64,000 bases of DNA from JAKZRT01 sp965247915 (GTDB lineage Bacteria; Pseudomonadota; Alphaproteobacteria; Rhodobacterales; Rhodobacteraceae), in assembly GCA_965247915.1 (NCBI GenBank), contig OZ252048.1, positions 2,170,001 to 2,234,000 of the forward strand. Direction: 5' to 3'. A program made the position numbers and the translations under genes. A model generated the notes under the pieces. The model did not search any database and was not told the origin of the DNA. It saw only the letters and a list, made by a program, of their open reading frames with translations. This document shows, in pieces, positions 52,734 through 61,683 of the stretch; the first letter of the stretch is position 1, and every line of letters begins with the position of its first letter.

Positions 52734-53558
52734 TCAGGCCGGATTTCGGGCCAAAACCATCCTGTCGCGACCGTCAAGATCGGGAAATACCTTGACGCCG
52801 GCCAGCCCCGCATCGGTGAAAAGGCTGCCGACAGCCTCGGCCTGGGTGGATCCGATCTCGACCAAAACGCGCGCCCCAGCGGTCAGATACGCGCGCACAC
52901 CGGCGGCAATAGCACGGTAAGCCGACAGACCGTCGCCTTCGTCGGTCAGGGCCTGGCGCGGCTCCCAGTCCCGCACTTCTGGCTGCAAATCCGCCATCTC
53001 GCTTGCCGCGATATAGGGCGGGTTCGAGACGATGAGGTCAAAGTCGCCCGAGACACTGTCGAACCAATTGCTTTGCGCAACATCCAACCGCTTCGACACG
53101 CCCAGCCTCGCGGCGTTGCGCATGGTGAGCGAAAGCGCGGCAGACACTATATCGGTCGCCAACCCGATCGCCTTGGGCCGATCCGCGAGAAGCGAGATTG
53201 CAATGCACCCCGACCCGGTTCCAAGATCAAGTACGCGCGTGAACGGTTCACTGAGTGCAGCCGCAACCAAAGTCTCGGTCTCGGGCCGTGGGTCGAGAAC
53301 ATGCGACGTAACCTCAAAATCATGGCGCCAGAATGCACGCCGCCCGATGATCTGGCTGACCGGCTTACGCGAAAGGCGTTTGGAGATTGCACTTTCGAAC
53401 ATCTCAAGCGTAATATCGTTCGGGGCGTCGCGGTCTTGGTTTTCCGGCGCGGTCTCGCCAATGCTGTACGCCCAATCGAAAAGCCGCCGGGCATCGCCCC
53501 GCGGGTCTGCAACCCCTGCTTTGGCCAAGGCTTTTTCGGCCAGGCTGCGTGCCCTCAA
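52734..53558 (-). CDS. prmC: Release factor glutamine methyltransferase PrmC
   Basis: A 274-residue HemK-family enzyme that methylates the GGQ glutamine of release factors. Visible: N-terminal helical domain, FWRHDFEVTSHVLDPRPETE, motif I VLDLGTGSGCIAISLLADRP, catalytic NPPY in FDLIVSNPPYIAASEMADLQ, and C-terminal VLVEIGSTQAEAVGSLF. The start overlaps the prfA stop by 4 bases (ATGA), so substrate and modifying enzyme are cotranslated. Confidence 0.97.
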   Translation of the reverse strand: MRARSLAEKALAKAGVADPRGDARRLFDWAYSIGETAPENQDRDAPNDITLEMFESAISKRLSRKPVSQIIGRRAFWRHDFEVTSHVLDPRPETETLVAAALSEPFTRVLDLGTGSGCIAISLLADRPKAIGLATDIVSAALSLTMRNAARLGVSKRLDVAQSNWFDSVSGDFDLIVSNPPYIAASEMADLQPEVRDWEPRQALTDEGDGLSAYRAIAAGVRAYLTAGARVLVEIGSTQAEAVGSLFTDAGLAGVKVFPDLDGRDRMVLARNPA

Positions 53559-54610
53559 AGCCCCGCCTCGGCCAGCCGGGTGGCCTGGGCATCGGCGATC
53601 AGCGCGTCGATCACCTCGTCCAGATCGCCAGTGATGATCGCGTCGAGCCGATAGAGCGTCAGGTTGATCCGGTGGTCGGTCATGCGACCTTGCGGAAAAT
53701 TATAGGTGCGGATGCGCTCGGACCGGTCGCCGGAACCGACCTGGGCGCGGCGGTCGGCGGCGCGGTCAGCATCGGCCTGTCGACGCCCGAGATCATAAAG
53801 CCGCGTTTTCAACACCGCCATGGCGATCTCGCGGTTGCGGTGCTGGGATTTTTCCGAGCTGGTGACGACGATCCCGGTCGGCACATGGGTGATGCGCACC
53901 GCCGAATCGGTGGTATTGACGTGCTGCCCCCCGGCGCCGCTGGCGCGCATCGTGTCGATGCGGAGGTCCGACGGGTCAACCTCGATATCCAGGTCTTCGG
54001 CCTCGGGCAGCACCGCGACCGTGGCCGCCGAGGTGTGGATGCGCCCGCCCGATTCGGTCGCCGGCACGCGCTGGACGCGGTGAACACCGCTTTCAAACTT
54101 CAGCCGCGCGAAGACCCCGTCGCCTTTGACATGAGCCACCACCTCTTTCACGCCGCCAAGTTCGGTCTCTGAAAGCGCAATAATGTCCATGCTCCAACCG
54201 CGCAGATCGGCATAGCGCTGGTACATCCTGAGCAGATCACCGGCAAAAAGGGCGGCCTCTTCGCCGCCGGTACCGGGCCTGATCTCGACCATGGCGGGCC
54301 GGGCGTCGGCGACGTCCTTGGGCAGCAGCGCGCGGCGCAGCGCGTCTTCATATACGGGAATGTCGCCGCGAAGTCCGTTGATTTCATCTTCCGCCAGCGC
54401 ACGCATTTCCGGATCGTCCAGCATTGCCTGGGCTGCTTCAAGCGCGGCAAGCGCCTTTTGATAGGCCTCGATCTGCGCCACCACGGGTTTCAGTTCGGCA
54501 TATTCGCGGGCCAGGGCGGCGATATCCGCAGGCGCTGCCCCTTCGGCCATACGCACCTCGAGAAAGCCGAGACGTTCTGTGATGCTTTGCAATTTTTCCA
54601 GCGAAACCAT
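53555..54610 (-). CDS. prfA: Peptide chain release factor 1
   Basis: A 351-residue class I release factor reading UAA and UAG. The stop-recognition tripeptide PAT is in VHRVQRVPATESGGRIHTSA and the catalytic GGQ in GAGGQHVNTTDSAVRITHVP; the C-terminus has RIRTYNFPQGRMTDHRINLT. Length is normal for RF1. It overlaps prmC downstream. Confidence 0.98.
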   Translation of the reverse strand: MVSLEKLQSITERLGFLEVRMAEGAAPADIAALAREYAELKPVVAQIEAYQKALAALEAAQAMLDDPEMRALAEDEINGLRGDIPVYEDALRRALLPKDVADARPAMVEIRPGTGGEEAALFAGDLLRMYQRYADLRGWSMDIIALSETELGGVKEVVAHVKGDGVFARLKFESGVHRVQRVPATESGGRIHTSAATVAVLPEAEDLDIEVDPSDLRIDTMRASGAGGQHVNTTDSAVRITHVPTGIVVTSSEKSQHRNREIAMAVLKTRLYDLGRRQADADRAADRRAQVGSGDRSERIRTYNFPQGRMTDHRINLTLYRLDAIITGDLDEVIDALIADAQATRLAEAGL

Positions 54611-54673
54611 TCCCTTGTCATGTCCACAAGGATGTGTTTGGTCAAGCGAAACCGAACGGTGTATGGTCGGTCA

Positions 54674-54955
54674 ATGCTGAGATATGTCATCATAACGCTG
54701 CTGTGCGCGGCCCCGGCGCTGGCCGATGTCAAATCGGGGACGCGCGTGATCGAATGCTTTTGCACCGACAAAACCGGGGCGCGCATTGAGCTGGGACAGA
54801 CGATCTGTTTGCAGGTCGATGGTCGCATGTTCATGGCGCGCTGCGAGATGTCGCTCAACAACCCGATGTGGCGCGAAGTTCACGAAGGTTGTTTGTCATC
54901 TGAGCGCGAGGATCAGATGAGCCCGGTGCCAGCAGGATTTTATCAGCAAGGTTGA
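54674..54955 (+). CDS. Small periplasmic cysteine-containing protein (93 aa)
   Basis: The product starts MLRYVIITLLCAAPALA, a signal peptide with probable cleavage after ALA, and has a mature part of about 76 residues with five cysteines (ECFC, ICL, RCE, GCL), probably disulfide-bonded: GTRVIECFCTDKTGARIELG, TICLQVDGRMFMARCEMSLN, NPMWREVHEGC. I recognise no domain; similar short proteins occur in Rhodobacterales genomes as hypothetical. It is divergent from prfA, 63 bases away, and convergent with the agmatinase gene. Confidence 0.75.
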   Translation: MLRYVIITLLCAAPALADVKSGTRVIECFCTDKTGARIELGQTICLQVDGRMFMARCEMSLNNPMWREVHEGCLSSEREDQMSPVPAGFYQQG

Positions 54956-54982
54956 TTGCACCGCCTTTGGCGTCGCGCGGGG

Positions 54983-55005
54983 GCGAGGGGGCGCTGCCCC
55001 CTCGC
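54983..55005. terminator. Strong bidirectional hairpin between convergent genes
   Basis: GCGAGGGGGC-GCT-GCCCCCTCGC, a 10-bp perfect GC stem, lies between the small periplasmic protein gene (+) and the agmatinase gene (-). Longer outer complementarity (GCGCG) extends it. No T run follows on the plus strand. Confidence 0.65.
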
Positions 55006-55037
55006 GCGCGCCCGAAGAAATTATTAACCGATGAAAA

Positions 55038-56006
55038 TTATTTGCGTTTCAGGTGGTTGGCCACCCAGAGACACGCGATTTCGACCGCCACATGGGCGCC
55101 AGCGATGGCGGTGGCGCCCGTGGTGTCGAACGGCGGCGAAACCTCGACCACATCACCGCCGACAATGTTGATGCCGGCAATATCGCGCAGCATGATCGCG
55201 GCCTGAGCGCTGGTCAGCCCGCCCCAGACCGGCGTGCCGGTGCCCGGAGCATAGGCCGGGTCGAGCGCGTCGATGTCGAAGCTGAGATAGGTCGGGTGAT
55301 TGCCCAGAATGTCCCTGATGCGCGCGGCTGTGGCGACCGGGCCGTCCAGATGCACCGATCTTGCGTCGATCACGGTGATGCCGATGGTGTCCGGGTTGGT
55401 GGTACGAATACCCACTTGCACCGACCGGGCCGGGTCGATGACGCCTTCTTTCACTGCCCTATAGAACATCGTGCCGTGGTCGATGCGGGTGGTATCAGCA
55501 TCCGCCCAGGTGTCGGTATGCGCGTCGAACTGCAACAGCGCCAGCGGCCCATAGCGCGCGGCGTGGGCGCGCAGGATCGGCAGGCTGATCGAATGATCGC
55601 CGCCAAGCGCCAGGCAGGCCGCGCCCTGGTCCAGAATTCCTGCGACATGCGCCTGAAGCGTGGCCGGAAAATCGGCGACACGGGCATAGTCGAACGCCAG
55701 ATCGCCATAATCGGCCATCGCAATATCGACCATCGGATTCACGTCCCAGCCATAGGGCGGGTCAGAGGCCTGCAGAGCGCTGGCTTCGCGGATGGCGCGC
55801 GGGCCCAGGCGGGTTCCGGGGCGGTTGGTGACCGCCTGATCGAAGGGCACGCCGGTGACCGCGAGGTCGATACCGGCCAGGTCCTTGGTGTAGCGGCGGC
55901 GCAGAAAGGATGTTGCACCGCCGAAGGTGATCTCGTGGCTCAGCCCGCGGTCGTCGGTCCGCGTGAAGGCCGCATCGATCTGGTCTCTTGCGTCTTCCAG
56001 TGCCAT
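55038..56006 (-). CDS. Agmatinase/arginase-family ureohydrolase
   Basis: A 322-residue ureohydrolase with all dinuclear manganese ligands: GGDHS, FDAHTDTW and SFDIDALDPAYAPGTGTP. Family members release urea from agmatine, arginine, guanidinobutyrate or similar; the overall pattern (VTGVPFDQAVTNRPGTRLGP, IAMADYGDLAF) is nearer to agmatinase/guanidinobutyrase than to arginase. The ATG at 56006 with AAGG upstream is used. It is 11 bases from the M20 amidohydrolase gene, forming a two-gene unit for a nitrogen-rich substrate. Confidence 0.93.
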   Translation of the reverse strand: MALEDARDQIDAAFTRTDDRGLSHEITFGGATSFLRRRYTKDLAGIDLAVTGVPFDQAVTNRPGTRLGPRAIREASALQASDPPYGWDVNPMVDIAMADYGDLAFDYARVADFPATLQAHVAGILDQGAACLALGGDHSISLPILRAHAARYGPLALLQFDAHTDTWADADTTRIDHGTMFYRAVKEGVIDPARSVQVGIRTTNPDTIGITVIDARSVHLDGPVATAARIRDILGNHPTYLSFDIDALDPAYAPGTGTPVWGGLTSAQAAIMLRDIAGINIVGGDVVEVSPPFDTTGATAIAGAHVAVEIACLWVANHLKRK

Positions 56007-56017
56007 GCACCGACCTT

Positions 56018-57178
56018 TCAAAGCGGCTGGGCGCGTTCCACAAGCCTGGCAAAAAACGAGGCCCCGTAGGGTGCTGCTTCGTCGTTGAAATCGTAATTGG
56101 GATTGTGCAGCCCGGCACCGTCGCCCTGCCCAAGAAACAAATACGATCCAGGCCGGGCTGCCAGCATATACGAGAAATCTTCGGCCCCCATTTCGCGCCC
56201 CGACGCACCGTTGACGCCCGCCTCGCCGGCCACCTCGCGCGCCACTTCTGTGGCGAAGGCGGTTTTCTCGGTCTCATTCACTGTCGGCGGATAACCCTTT
56301 TCATAATCAAGCGTCGCCTCGACGCCAAAGCTCGCGGCCTGACCCGCGACAATCGTTTGCATCCTGTCGATCACCCGGGCCTGAACTTCCCTGGCAAAAG
56401 TCCGCACAGTTCCGTTCAGCATCGCGTCATCAGGGATCACATTATCGGTGGTGCCAGCGTGAATTTGGGTCACCGAGACGACGAGATCTTCAAGCGGGTT
56501 GTGGTTGCGGCTGACGATGGTCTGGAACGCCTGGGCGATGGCAACGGCAGCAGCGACAGGGTCACGGGTTTCGTGGGGATAGGCCGCGTGGCCGCCCTGC
56601 CCGGTGATATGGACAGTAAATGTGTCAGCTGCGGCCATGATTGGGCCTGGGGTCGTGTAGAAATGGCCCAGTGGCACGTCCGGAACGTTGTGAATCGCAA
56701 ACACCTGGTCGATGGCGAAACGGTCCATGATGCCTTCGCCCACCATGACTTCGCCGCCACCGCCGCCTTCTTCGGCCGGTTGGAAGATCAGCGCCACGCG
56801 ACCGCTGAATTTCCGCGTTTCGGCCAGATATTTGGCAGCCCCAAGCAGCATGGTCGTATGCCCATCGTGGCCACAGGCGTGCATTTTGCCCGGCACCAGG
56901 CTGGCGTGCTCGAGCCCGGTTGTTTCCTGCATCGGCAGCGCATCCATATCGGCCCGGAGCCCGATTGTCGGGCCATCGCCCTGACCGGTGATTATCGCAA
57001 CCAGCCCCGTTGTCGCGATGCCCTCGTAAATGTCGGTGATCCCGAACTCGCGCAGACGTTCAGCGACAAAGGCCGCGGTCTGGTGGCAGTCGAACTGAAG
57101 CTCGGGGTTCTGGTGCAGATAACGCCGCCAAGTTTTCATCTCATCCGCGAATCCCGCGATCCGGTTGATTACCGCCAT
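56018..57178 (-). CDS. M20-family amidohydrolase (hippurate-hydrolase-like)
   Basis: A 386-residue metallo-amidohydrolase: RRYLHQNPELQFDCHQTAAF, GLRADMDALPMQETTGLEHA, MHACGHDGHTTMLLGAAKYL (metal ligands C/H and D), FQPAEEGGGGGEVMVGEGIM (catalytic EE) and AEDFSYMLAARPGSYLFLGQ. These enzymes cleave N-acyl amino acids (hippurate, N-acetyl or IAA conjugates). Clustered with an agmatinase; together they could deacylate and then deguanylate a compound, but this is inference. Divergent from mazG. Confidence 0.94.
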   Translation of the reverse strand: MAVINRIAGFADEMKTWRRYLHQNPELQFDCHQTAAFVAERLREFGITDIYEGIATTGLVAIITGQGDGPTIGLRADMDALPMQETTGLEHASLVPGKMHACGHDGHTTMLLGAAKYLAETRKFSGRVALIFQPAEEGGGGGEVMVGEGIMDRFAIDQVFAIHNVPDVPLGHFYTTPGPIMAAADTFTVHITGQGGHAAYPHETRDPVAAAVAIAQAFQTIVSRNHNPLEDLVVSVTQIHAGTTDNVIPDDAMLNGTVRTFAREVQARVIDRMQTIVAGQAASFGVEATLDYEKGYPPTVNETEKTAFATEVAREVAGEAGVNGASGREMGAEDFSYMLAARPGSYLFLGQGDGAGLHNPNYDFNDEAAPYGASFFARLVERAQPL

Positions 57179-57242
57179 GTGGACAGCCTTTCATGAATTG
57201 CCTACCGGTGTGGCAGACTTGATGAAAACGGGGCGGGCTGCA

Positions 57243-58070
57243 ATGTCGAATTCTTCTGATGCGCTTGTGAATGACCCAGAGGGCGGCATGGCGCGGCTTT
57301 TGGAGATAATGGACCGGCTGCGCGACCCCGACACCGGATGCCTCTGGGATATCGAACAGACGTTCCAGACCATTGCCCCCTATACAATCGAAGAAGCCTA
57401 CGAGGTCGCCGACGCGATCGAGCGCGAAGCCTGGGACGATCTGGAAAGCGAGCTGGGCGATCTGCTTTTGCAAACGGTCTATCACGCAGCCATCGGCGCC
57501 GCGGCCGGTCATTTCACCTTTGACAGCATCGTGAGCGCGATCTCTGACAAAATGGTTGCCCGCCACCCGCATGTTTTTGGCGATGCGACGCGCGACAAAA
57601 CCGCCGATCAACAGACCCGCGACTGGGAGGCGGCCAAGGCCGCCGAACGCGCGGGTCGCGCCCAGGCTGGAACGCTGGACGGCGTGGCGGTTGGGCTGCC
57701 GGCGCTTCTGCGGGCCGTAAAACTGCAAAAACGTGCAGCGCGGGTGGGGTTTGACTGGCCGTCAACGACGCAGGTTCTGGCCAAGATTGTCGAGGAGGTT
57801 GGGGAACTGGAGGAAGCGCGCGCGGCCAAGGACTTCGATGCGTTGGCCGAGGAATTTGGCGATCTTCTCTTCGTGATGGCCAATCTGGCGCGGCACTTGA
57901 AAATTGACCCGGAAACAGCGCTGCGGGCCGCGAACGCCAAGTTCACCAGGCGGTTTGAGGCGGTTGAAGCGCTGCTTGCCGAGGCCGGCACGCGGCCCCA
58001 AGACAGCGATCTGGCCGAGATGGATGCGCTTTGGGATCAGGTCAAGAAAGCCGAAAAATCAGCCAAGTAG
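57243..58070 (+). CDS. mazG: Nucleoside triphosphate pyrophosphohydrolase MazG
   Basis: A 275-residue MazG with two tandem MazG domains. First: LLEIMDRLRDPDTGCLWDIE, QTFQTIAPYTIEEAYEVADA, ESELGDLLLQTVYHA, with the EExxE-like metal site. Second: VGFDWPSTTQVLAKIVEEVG, ELEEARAAKDFDALAEEFGD, LLFVMANLARHLKIDPETAL. It hydrolyses non-canonical and alarmone-related NTPs. The frame is open upstream to 57165; the ATG at 57243 (MSNSSDALVNDPEGGMARL) is taken because the first domain then begins normally. Confidence 0.95.
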   Translation: MSNSSDALVNDPEGGMARLLEIMDRLRDPDTGCLWDIEQTFQTIAPYTIEEAYEVADAIEREAWDDLESELGDLLLQTVYHAAIGAAAGHFTFDSIVSAISDKMVARHPHVFGDATRDKTADQQTRDWEAAKAAERAGRAQAGTLDGVAVGLPALLRAVKLQKRAARVGFDWPSTTQVLAKIVEEVGELEEARAAKDFDALAEEFGDLLFVMANLARHLKIDPETALRAANAKFTRRFEAVEALLAEAGTRPQDSDLAEMDALWDQVKKAEKSAK

Positions 58071-58140
58071 AAATTCGTGCATTGACCTGACTAAAAGACT
58101 CAGGTAATGCGCGGTCGGTGACCTACTGGAGACGCAGAGC

Positions 58141-59148
58141 ATGGTATTTCGTTCGATTGTCTTGATATTCCTCGGGCTTTGCGCCGCTCTGGCAGCACAG
58201 GCGGACGAAGTGAATGTCTATTCCTACCGCCAGCCCGAGCTGATCGAACCGTTGTTCGATGCATTCACGCGGGCCACGGGCATCGAGGTCAATACTGTTT
58301 TTCTAAACAAGGGCATGGTCGAACGGCTGAAGGCCGAGGGCAAACGCTCGCCTGCCGATCTGGCCTTTACTTCGGACATCGGGCGATTGGCAGCGCTGCA
58401 AGCAGCGGGTGTACTGGCACCGGTCCAGAGCGATTATCTGACCGCGCAGATCCCGGACGCCTACCGCGACCGGCACGGTACCTGGTTCGGCCTGACTACG
58501 CGGGCGCGGGTGGTCTATGCCTCGAAATCGCGGGTAGCGGACGGCGAGATCACAACCTACGAAGACCTGGCAGATCCAAGATGGCGCCGGCGCATTTGCA
58601 CACGCTCGGGGATGCACGCCTATATGCTGGCGCTGACCGCCGGCATGATCGAACATGCGGGCGAAGCGGCGACACAGGACTGGTTGTCCGGGCTGAAGGC
58701 CAATCTGGCCCGCAAGCCCCAGGGCAACGACCGGGCCCAGGTCAAGGCGATCTGGGCCGGCGAATGCGACATATCCATCGGCAACACCTATTACATGGCC
58801 GCGATGGAACGCGATCCCGAACAGGCGGTCTGGGCCGACGCGGTGCGCATCGAATTTCCGGTGTTCGAAGGTGGCGGGACCCACGTGAACGTCTCGGGCG
58901 TGGCCCTGACCAAAGCCGCGCCCAACCGCGAAAACGCAATTCGACTCATGGAATTCCTCGCCTCGCCCGAGGGTCAGGGGCTTTATGCCCGGATCAACGA
59001 CGAATACCCGGTGAACCCCGATGTGCCGCCGCGGGATCAGGTGTCCGCCTATGGGGGTTTCCGTCCCGATACTGTAAATCTCGAACGTCTGGCGGCGCTG
59101 CGTGGCCGTGCCATCGCCTTGACCGAGGCGGTTGATTACGACGAATAG
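58141..59148 (+). CDS. Iron(III)-type ABC substrate-binding protein (FutA/FbpA-like)
   Basis: A 335-residue periplasmic protein with a signal peptide (IVLIFLGLCAALAAQA) and a mature start DEVNVYSYRQPELIEPLFDA, the classic opening of ferric-iron binding proteins. GNTYYMAAM carries adjacent tyrosines in the place of the iron ligands of the FbpA group. No permease or ATPase is adjacent, so it is an orphan binding protein within this window. A Fur-type regulator gene begins about 4.5 kb downstream. GGAG sits 10-13 bases before the ATG. Confidence 0.9.
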   Translation: MVFRSIVLIFLGLCAALAAQADEVNVYSYRQPELIEPLFDAFTRATGIEVNTVFLNKGMVERLKAEGKRSPADLAFTSDIGRLAALQAAGVLAPVQSDYLTAQIPDAYRDRHGTWFGLTTRARVVYASKSRVADGEITTYEDLADPRWRRRICTRSGMHAYMLALTAGMIEHAGEAATQDWLSGLKANLARKPQGNDRAQVKAIWAGECDISIGNTYYMAAMERDPEQAVWADAVRIEFPVFEGGGTHVNVSGVALTKAAPNRENAIRLMEFLASPEGQGLYARINDEYPVNPDVPPRDQVSAYGGFRPDTVNLERLAALRGRAIALTEAVDYDE

Positions 59149-59198
59149 GGCCGGGCTGGGGCGCTTGCCTTCGCGCGCCGGTCGTGGGACCCAGCGCC

Positions 59199-60134
59199 AT
59201 GGCACAAAAAATTATTATCGACACCGATCCGGGCCAGGACGATGCGGTTGCCATTTTGCTGGCGCTGGCCAGTCCCGAGCTTGATATCCTCGGCATCACT
59301 ACGGTCGCCGGGAACGTGCCGCTAGCGCTGACCACCAAGAACGCGCGCATCATCTGCGAATTGGCCGGGCGGCCCGATGTGCCGGTCTATACCGGCTGTG
59401 ACAGCCCGCTGGCGCGCGATCTGGTCACGGCGGAGAATGTTCACGGGAAAACCGGGCTCGATGGCCCGGCACTGCCGGACCCCAAGATGCACGTGCAAGA
59501 TGCCCACGCGGTTGATTTCATCGTCGAGACGTTGCGCAAGGAACCGGTCGGCAGCGTGACGCTCTGCCCGATTGGACCGCTGACAAATATCGCCATGGCG
59601 CTGACCCGCGCCCCAGAAATTGCCAGCCGCGTGGCGCAGATCGTACTGATGGGTGGGGCTTACTTCGAGGTTGGCAACACCACGCCCGCCGCCGAGTTTA
59701 ACATATACGTCGACCCGGAAGCCGCTGATATCGTGTTCAAATCGGGGATCGACATTGTAGTCATGCCGCTTGATGTCACCCACAAGGCGTTGGCCACGCG
59801 CGCCCGAGTCGATGCCTTTCGCGCGCTTGGAACGCCCGTTGGCCAGGCGGTGGCCGAACTGACCGATTTCTTTGAGCGCTTCGACAAGGAAAAATACGGG
59901 TCCGAAGGCGCGCCGCTGCACGATCCCTGCGTGATCGCCTATCTGCTGGACCCGGCGCTGTTTTCGGGGCGGCATGTGAATGTCGAGATCGAGACCGGCT
60001 CGGCGTTGACCCGTGGCATGACAGTGGCCGATTGGTGGGGCGTCACCGACCGGCCCGCCAATGCGCTCTTTATCGGCGATGTGGACGCAGACGGTTTCTA
60101 TGGGCTTTTGACCGAGCGGCTGGCGCGGCTCTGA
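59199..60134 (+). CDS. Inosine/uridine-preferring nucleoside hydrolase
   Basis: A 311-residue Ca-dependent ribohydrolase with the N-terminal DTDPGQDDA cluster (D8, D10, D14, D15), VAGNVPLALTTKNARIICEL, VPVYTGCDSPLARDLV, VTLCPIGPLTNIAMALTRAP, MGGAYFEVGNTTPAAEFNIY and a late HDPCVIAYLLDP (H and D of the active site). It salvages bases by hydrolysing nucleosides. The ATG at 59199 is used. A hairpin follows its stop. Confidence 0.95.
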   Translation: MAQKIIIDTDPGQDDAVAILLALASPELDILGITTVAGNVPLALTTKNARIICELAGRPDVPVYTGCDSPLARDLVTAENVHGKTGLDGPALPDPKMHVQDAHAVDFIVETLRKEPVGSVTLCPIGPLTNIAMALTRAPEIASRVAQIVLMGGAYFEVGNTTPAAEFNIYVDPEAADIVFKSGIDIVVMPLDVTHKALATRARVDAFRALGTPVGQAVAELTDFFERFDKEKYGSEGAPLHDPCVIAYLLDPALFSGRHVNVEIETGSALTRGMTVADWWGVTDRPANALFIGDVDADGFYGLLTERLARL

Positions 60135-60168
60135 GGCGTTGCGCCGCGCGTTCCGCGCGTCGCCCCAG

Positions 60169-60188
60169 GCGAGGGGCCAGCCCCTCGC
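60169..60188. terminator. Hairpin with Rhodobacterales-type tail after the nucleoside hydrolase gene
   Basis: GCGAGGGG-CCAG-CCCCTCGC, an 8-bp perfect stem 35 bases after the stop, followed by CCCGGGATATTTATGCC and AAGAAGAA. This combination (G/C hairpin then GGGATATTT) recurs between genes in Rhodobacterales from memory, and a related hairpin is at 54983-55005. Confidence 0.6.
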
Positions 60189-60254
60189 GCTCCCCGGGAT
60201 ATTTATGCCAAGAAGAAGGTGGCAGGGGCGCTTGGGCGTGCTTAAGTGGGCCTC

Positions 60255-61679
60255 ATGACGCTGCACATACCCTTTGACAATTCCTATGCCCGCCTGCCGG
60301 ACCGTTTTTTCTCGCGTCTGGACCCGACGCCGGTACGCGCGCCGATGCTGATTGCGTTGAACGTCGGGCTGGCCGAGGAGTTGGGGTTAGATGCCGAGGC
60401 GCTGAAAAGCCCGGCGGGGGTGGCGGTTCTGGCAGGAAATGCGCGGCCCGACGGGGCCGACCCGCTGGCCATGGCCTATGCCGGTCATCAGTTCGGCGGC
60501 TGGGTGCCGCAGCTGGGCGACGGGCGCGCGCATTTGTTGGGCGAGGTCATCGACGCGCAGGGGCAGCGACGCGATATTCAGCTAAAGGGATCAGGACCGA
60601 CGCCGTTCAGCCGCTCGGGCGACGGGCGCGCCTGGCTGGGGCCGGTGATGCGCGAATATCTGGTCTCGGAGGCCATGCACGCGCTCGGCGTCCCCACCAC
60701 GCGGTCGTTGGCGGTGGTGGCCACTGGCGAGGTTGTGCAGCGCGAGGCGGCCTTACCGGGCGCGGTACTGACGCGCGTGGCGGCCAGCCATATCCGCGTG
60801 GGCACATTCCAATATTTCGCCGCCCGCCAGGACCATGAGGCCACCCAGGCGCTTATGGACCATGTGATCGCGCGCCATTATCCCGATCTGGCGTCCGCGC
60901 CGGACCGGGCGCTGGAATTGATCCGCGTGGTCGCAGATGCTCAGGCGCGGCTGGTCGCGAAATGGATGGGGCTGGGGTTCATCCATGGGGTTCTGAACAC
61001 CGACAACACCGCCATTTCCGGCGAGACCATCGATTATGGCCCCTGCGCATTTATGGATGGGTTCCATCCTGACACCGTGTTCAGCTCGATCGATTCGTTC
61101 GGCCGATATGCCTACAAAAACCAACCCGATATCCTGGTCTGGAACCTGGTTCAGTTCGCCGGCACTCTGTTGCCGTTAATCGACGGCGAAGGCGACGTTG
61201 CTGCCGACAAGGCGACCGAGGTTTTGCGCGGTTTTGCCCCTGCCTACCGCGCCGCTTACCTGGCAGAATTTCGCGCCAAACTGGGATTGGCCGGCGAGGA
61301 CGAAGGCGACGCCGCTTTGATCGAGGATTTATTGGACATCATGGCGCGCGCGCGGGCTGATTTCACCAATACATTCCATGGGCTTGGCGATGGATCGGCG
61401 CGTGACCTGTTTCACGATCCGACGCGATTCGAAGACTGGAATACTCGCTGGACGGCGGCGCGCGAGGCGCGCGCGAGGCCGCCCAGAAACCCCGCTCTGA
61501 TCCCGCGCAACCACCGCATCGAAGAAGCGATTCAGGCCGCCTTAAAAAACGACTTTGCGCCGTTTAAGCGCCTGAGCGCCGCATTGGCCAACCCGTTTGA
61601 GCTGAGCGCTGATGACGCCGAGCTGGCCCTACCGCCCAAACCCGAAGAAGCGGTGACGCGCACGTTCTGTGGCACCTAA
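60255..61679 (+). CDS. selO: Protein adenylyltransferase SelO (YdiU family)
   Basis: A 474-residue pseudokinase-fold AMPylase. Conserved blocks: PFDNSYARLPDRFFSRLDPT, MAYAGHQFGGWVPQLGDGRA, DIQLKGSGPTPFSRSGDGRA, FIHGVLNTDNTAISGETIDY (metal-binding N and D), YGPCAFMDGFHPDTVFSSID and YKNQPDILVWNLVQFAGTL. The protein ends FCGT: the cysteine third from the end is where selenocysteine or cysteine lies in SelO proteins. It transfers AMP to Ser/Thr/Tyr of target proteins, linked to redox stress. The ATG at 60255 is chosen over a GTG three codons earlier. Confidence 0.96.
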   Translation: MTLHIPFDNSYARLPDRFFSRLDPTPVRAPMLIALNVGLAEELGLDAEALKSPAGVAVLAGNARPDGADPLAMAYAGHQFGGWVPQLGDGRAHLLGEVIDAQGQRRDIQLKGSGPTPFSRSGDGRAWLGPVMREYLVSEAMHALGVPTTRSLAVVATGEVVQREAALPGAVLTRVAASHIRVGTFQYFAARQDHEATQALMDHVIARHYPDLASAPDRALELIRVVADAQARLVAKWMGLGFIHGVLNTDNTAISGETIDYGPCAFMDGFHPDTVFSSIDSFGRYAYKNQPDILVWNLVQFAGTLLPLIDGEGDVAADKATEVLRGFAPAYRAAYLAEFRAKLGLAGEDEGDAALIEDLLDIMARARADFTNTFHGLGDGSARDLFHDPTRFEDWNTRWTAAREARARPPRNPALIPRNHRIEEAIQAALKNDFAPFKRLSAALANPFELSADDAELALPPKPEEAVTRTFCGT

Positions 61680-61683
61680 GACG

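Noticed and set aside
58071..58140. Iron-box ahead of the iron-type binding protein
   Set aside because: TGA-N-TCA-like spacing (TGACCTGACTAAAAGACTCA) is present but too weak to separate from chance.
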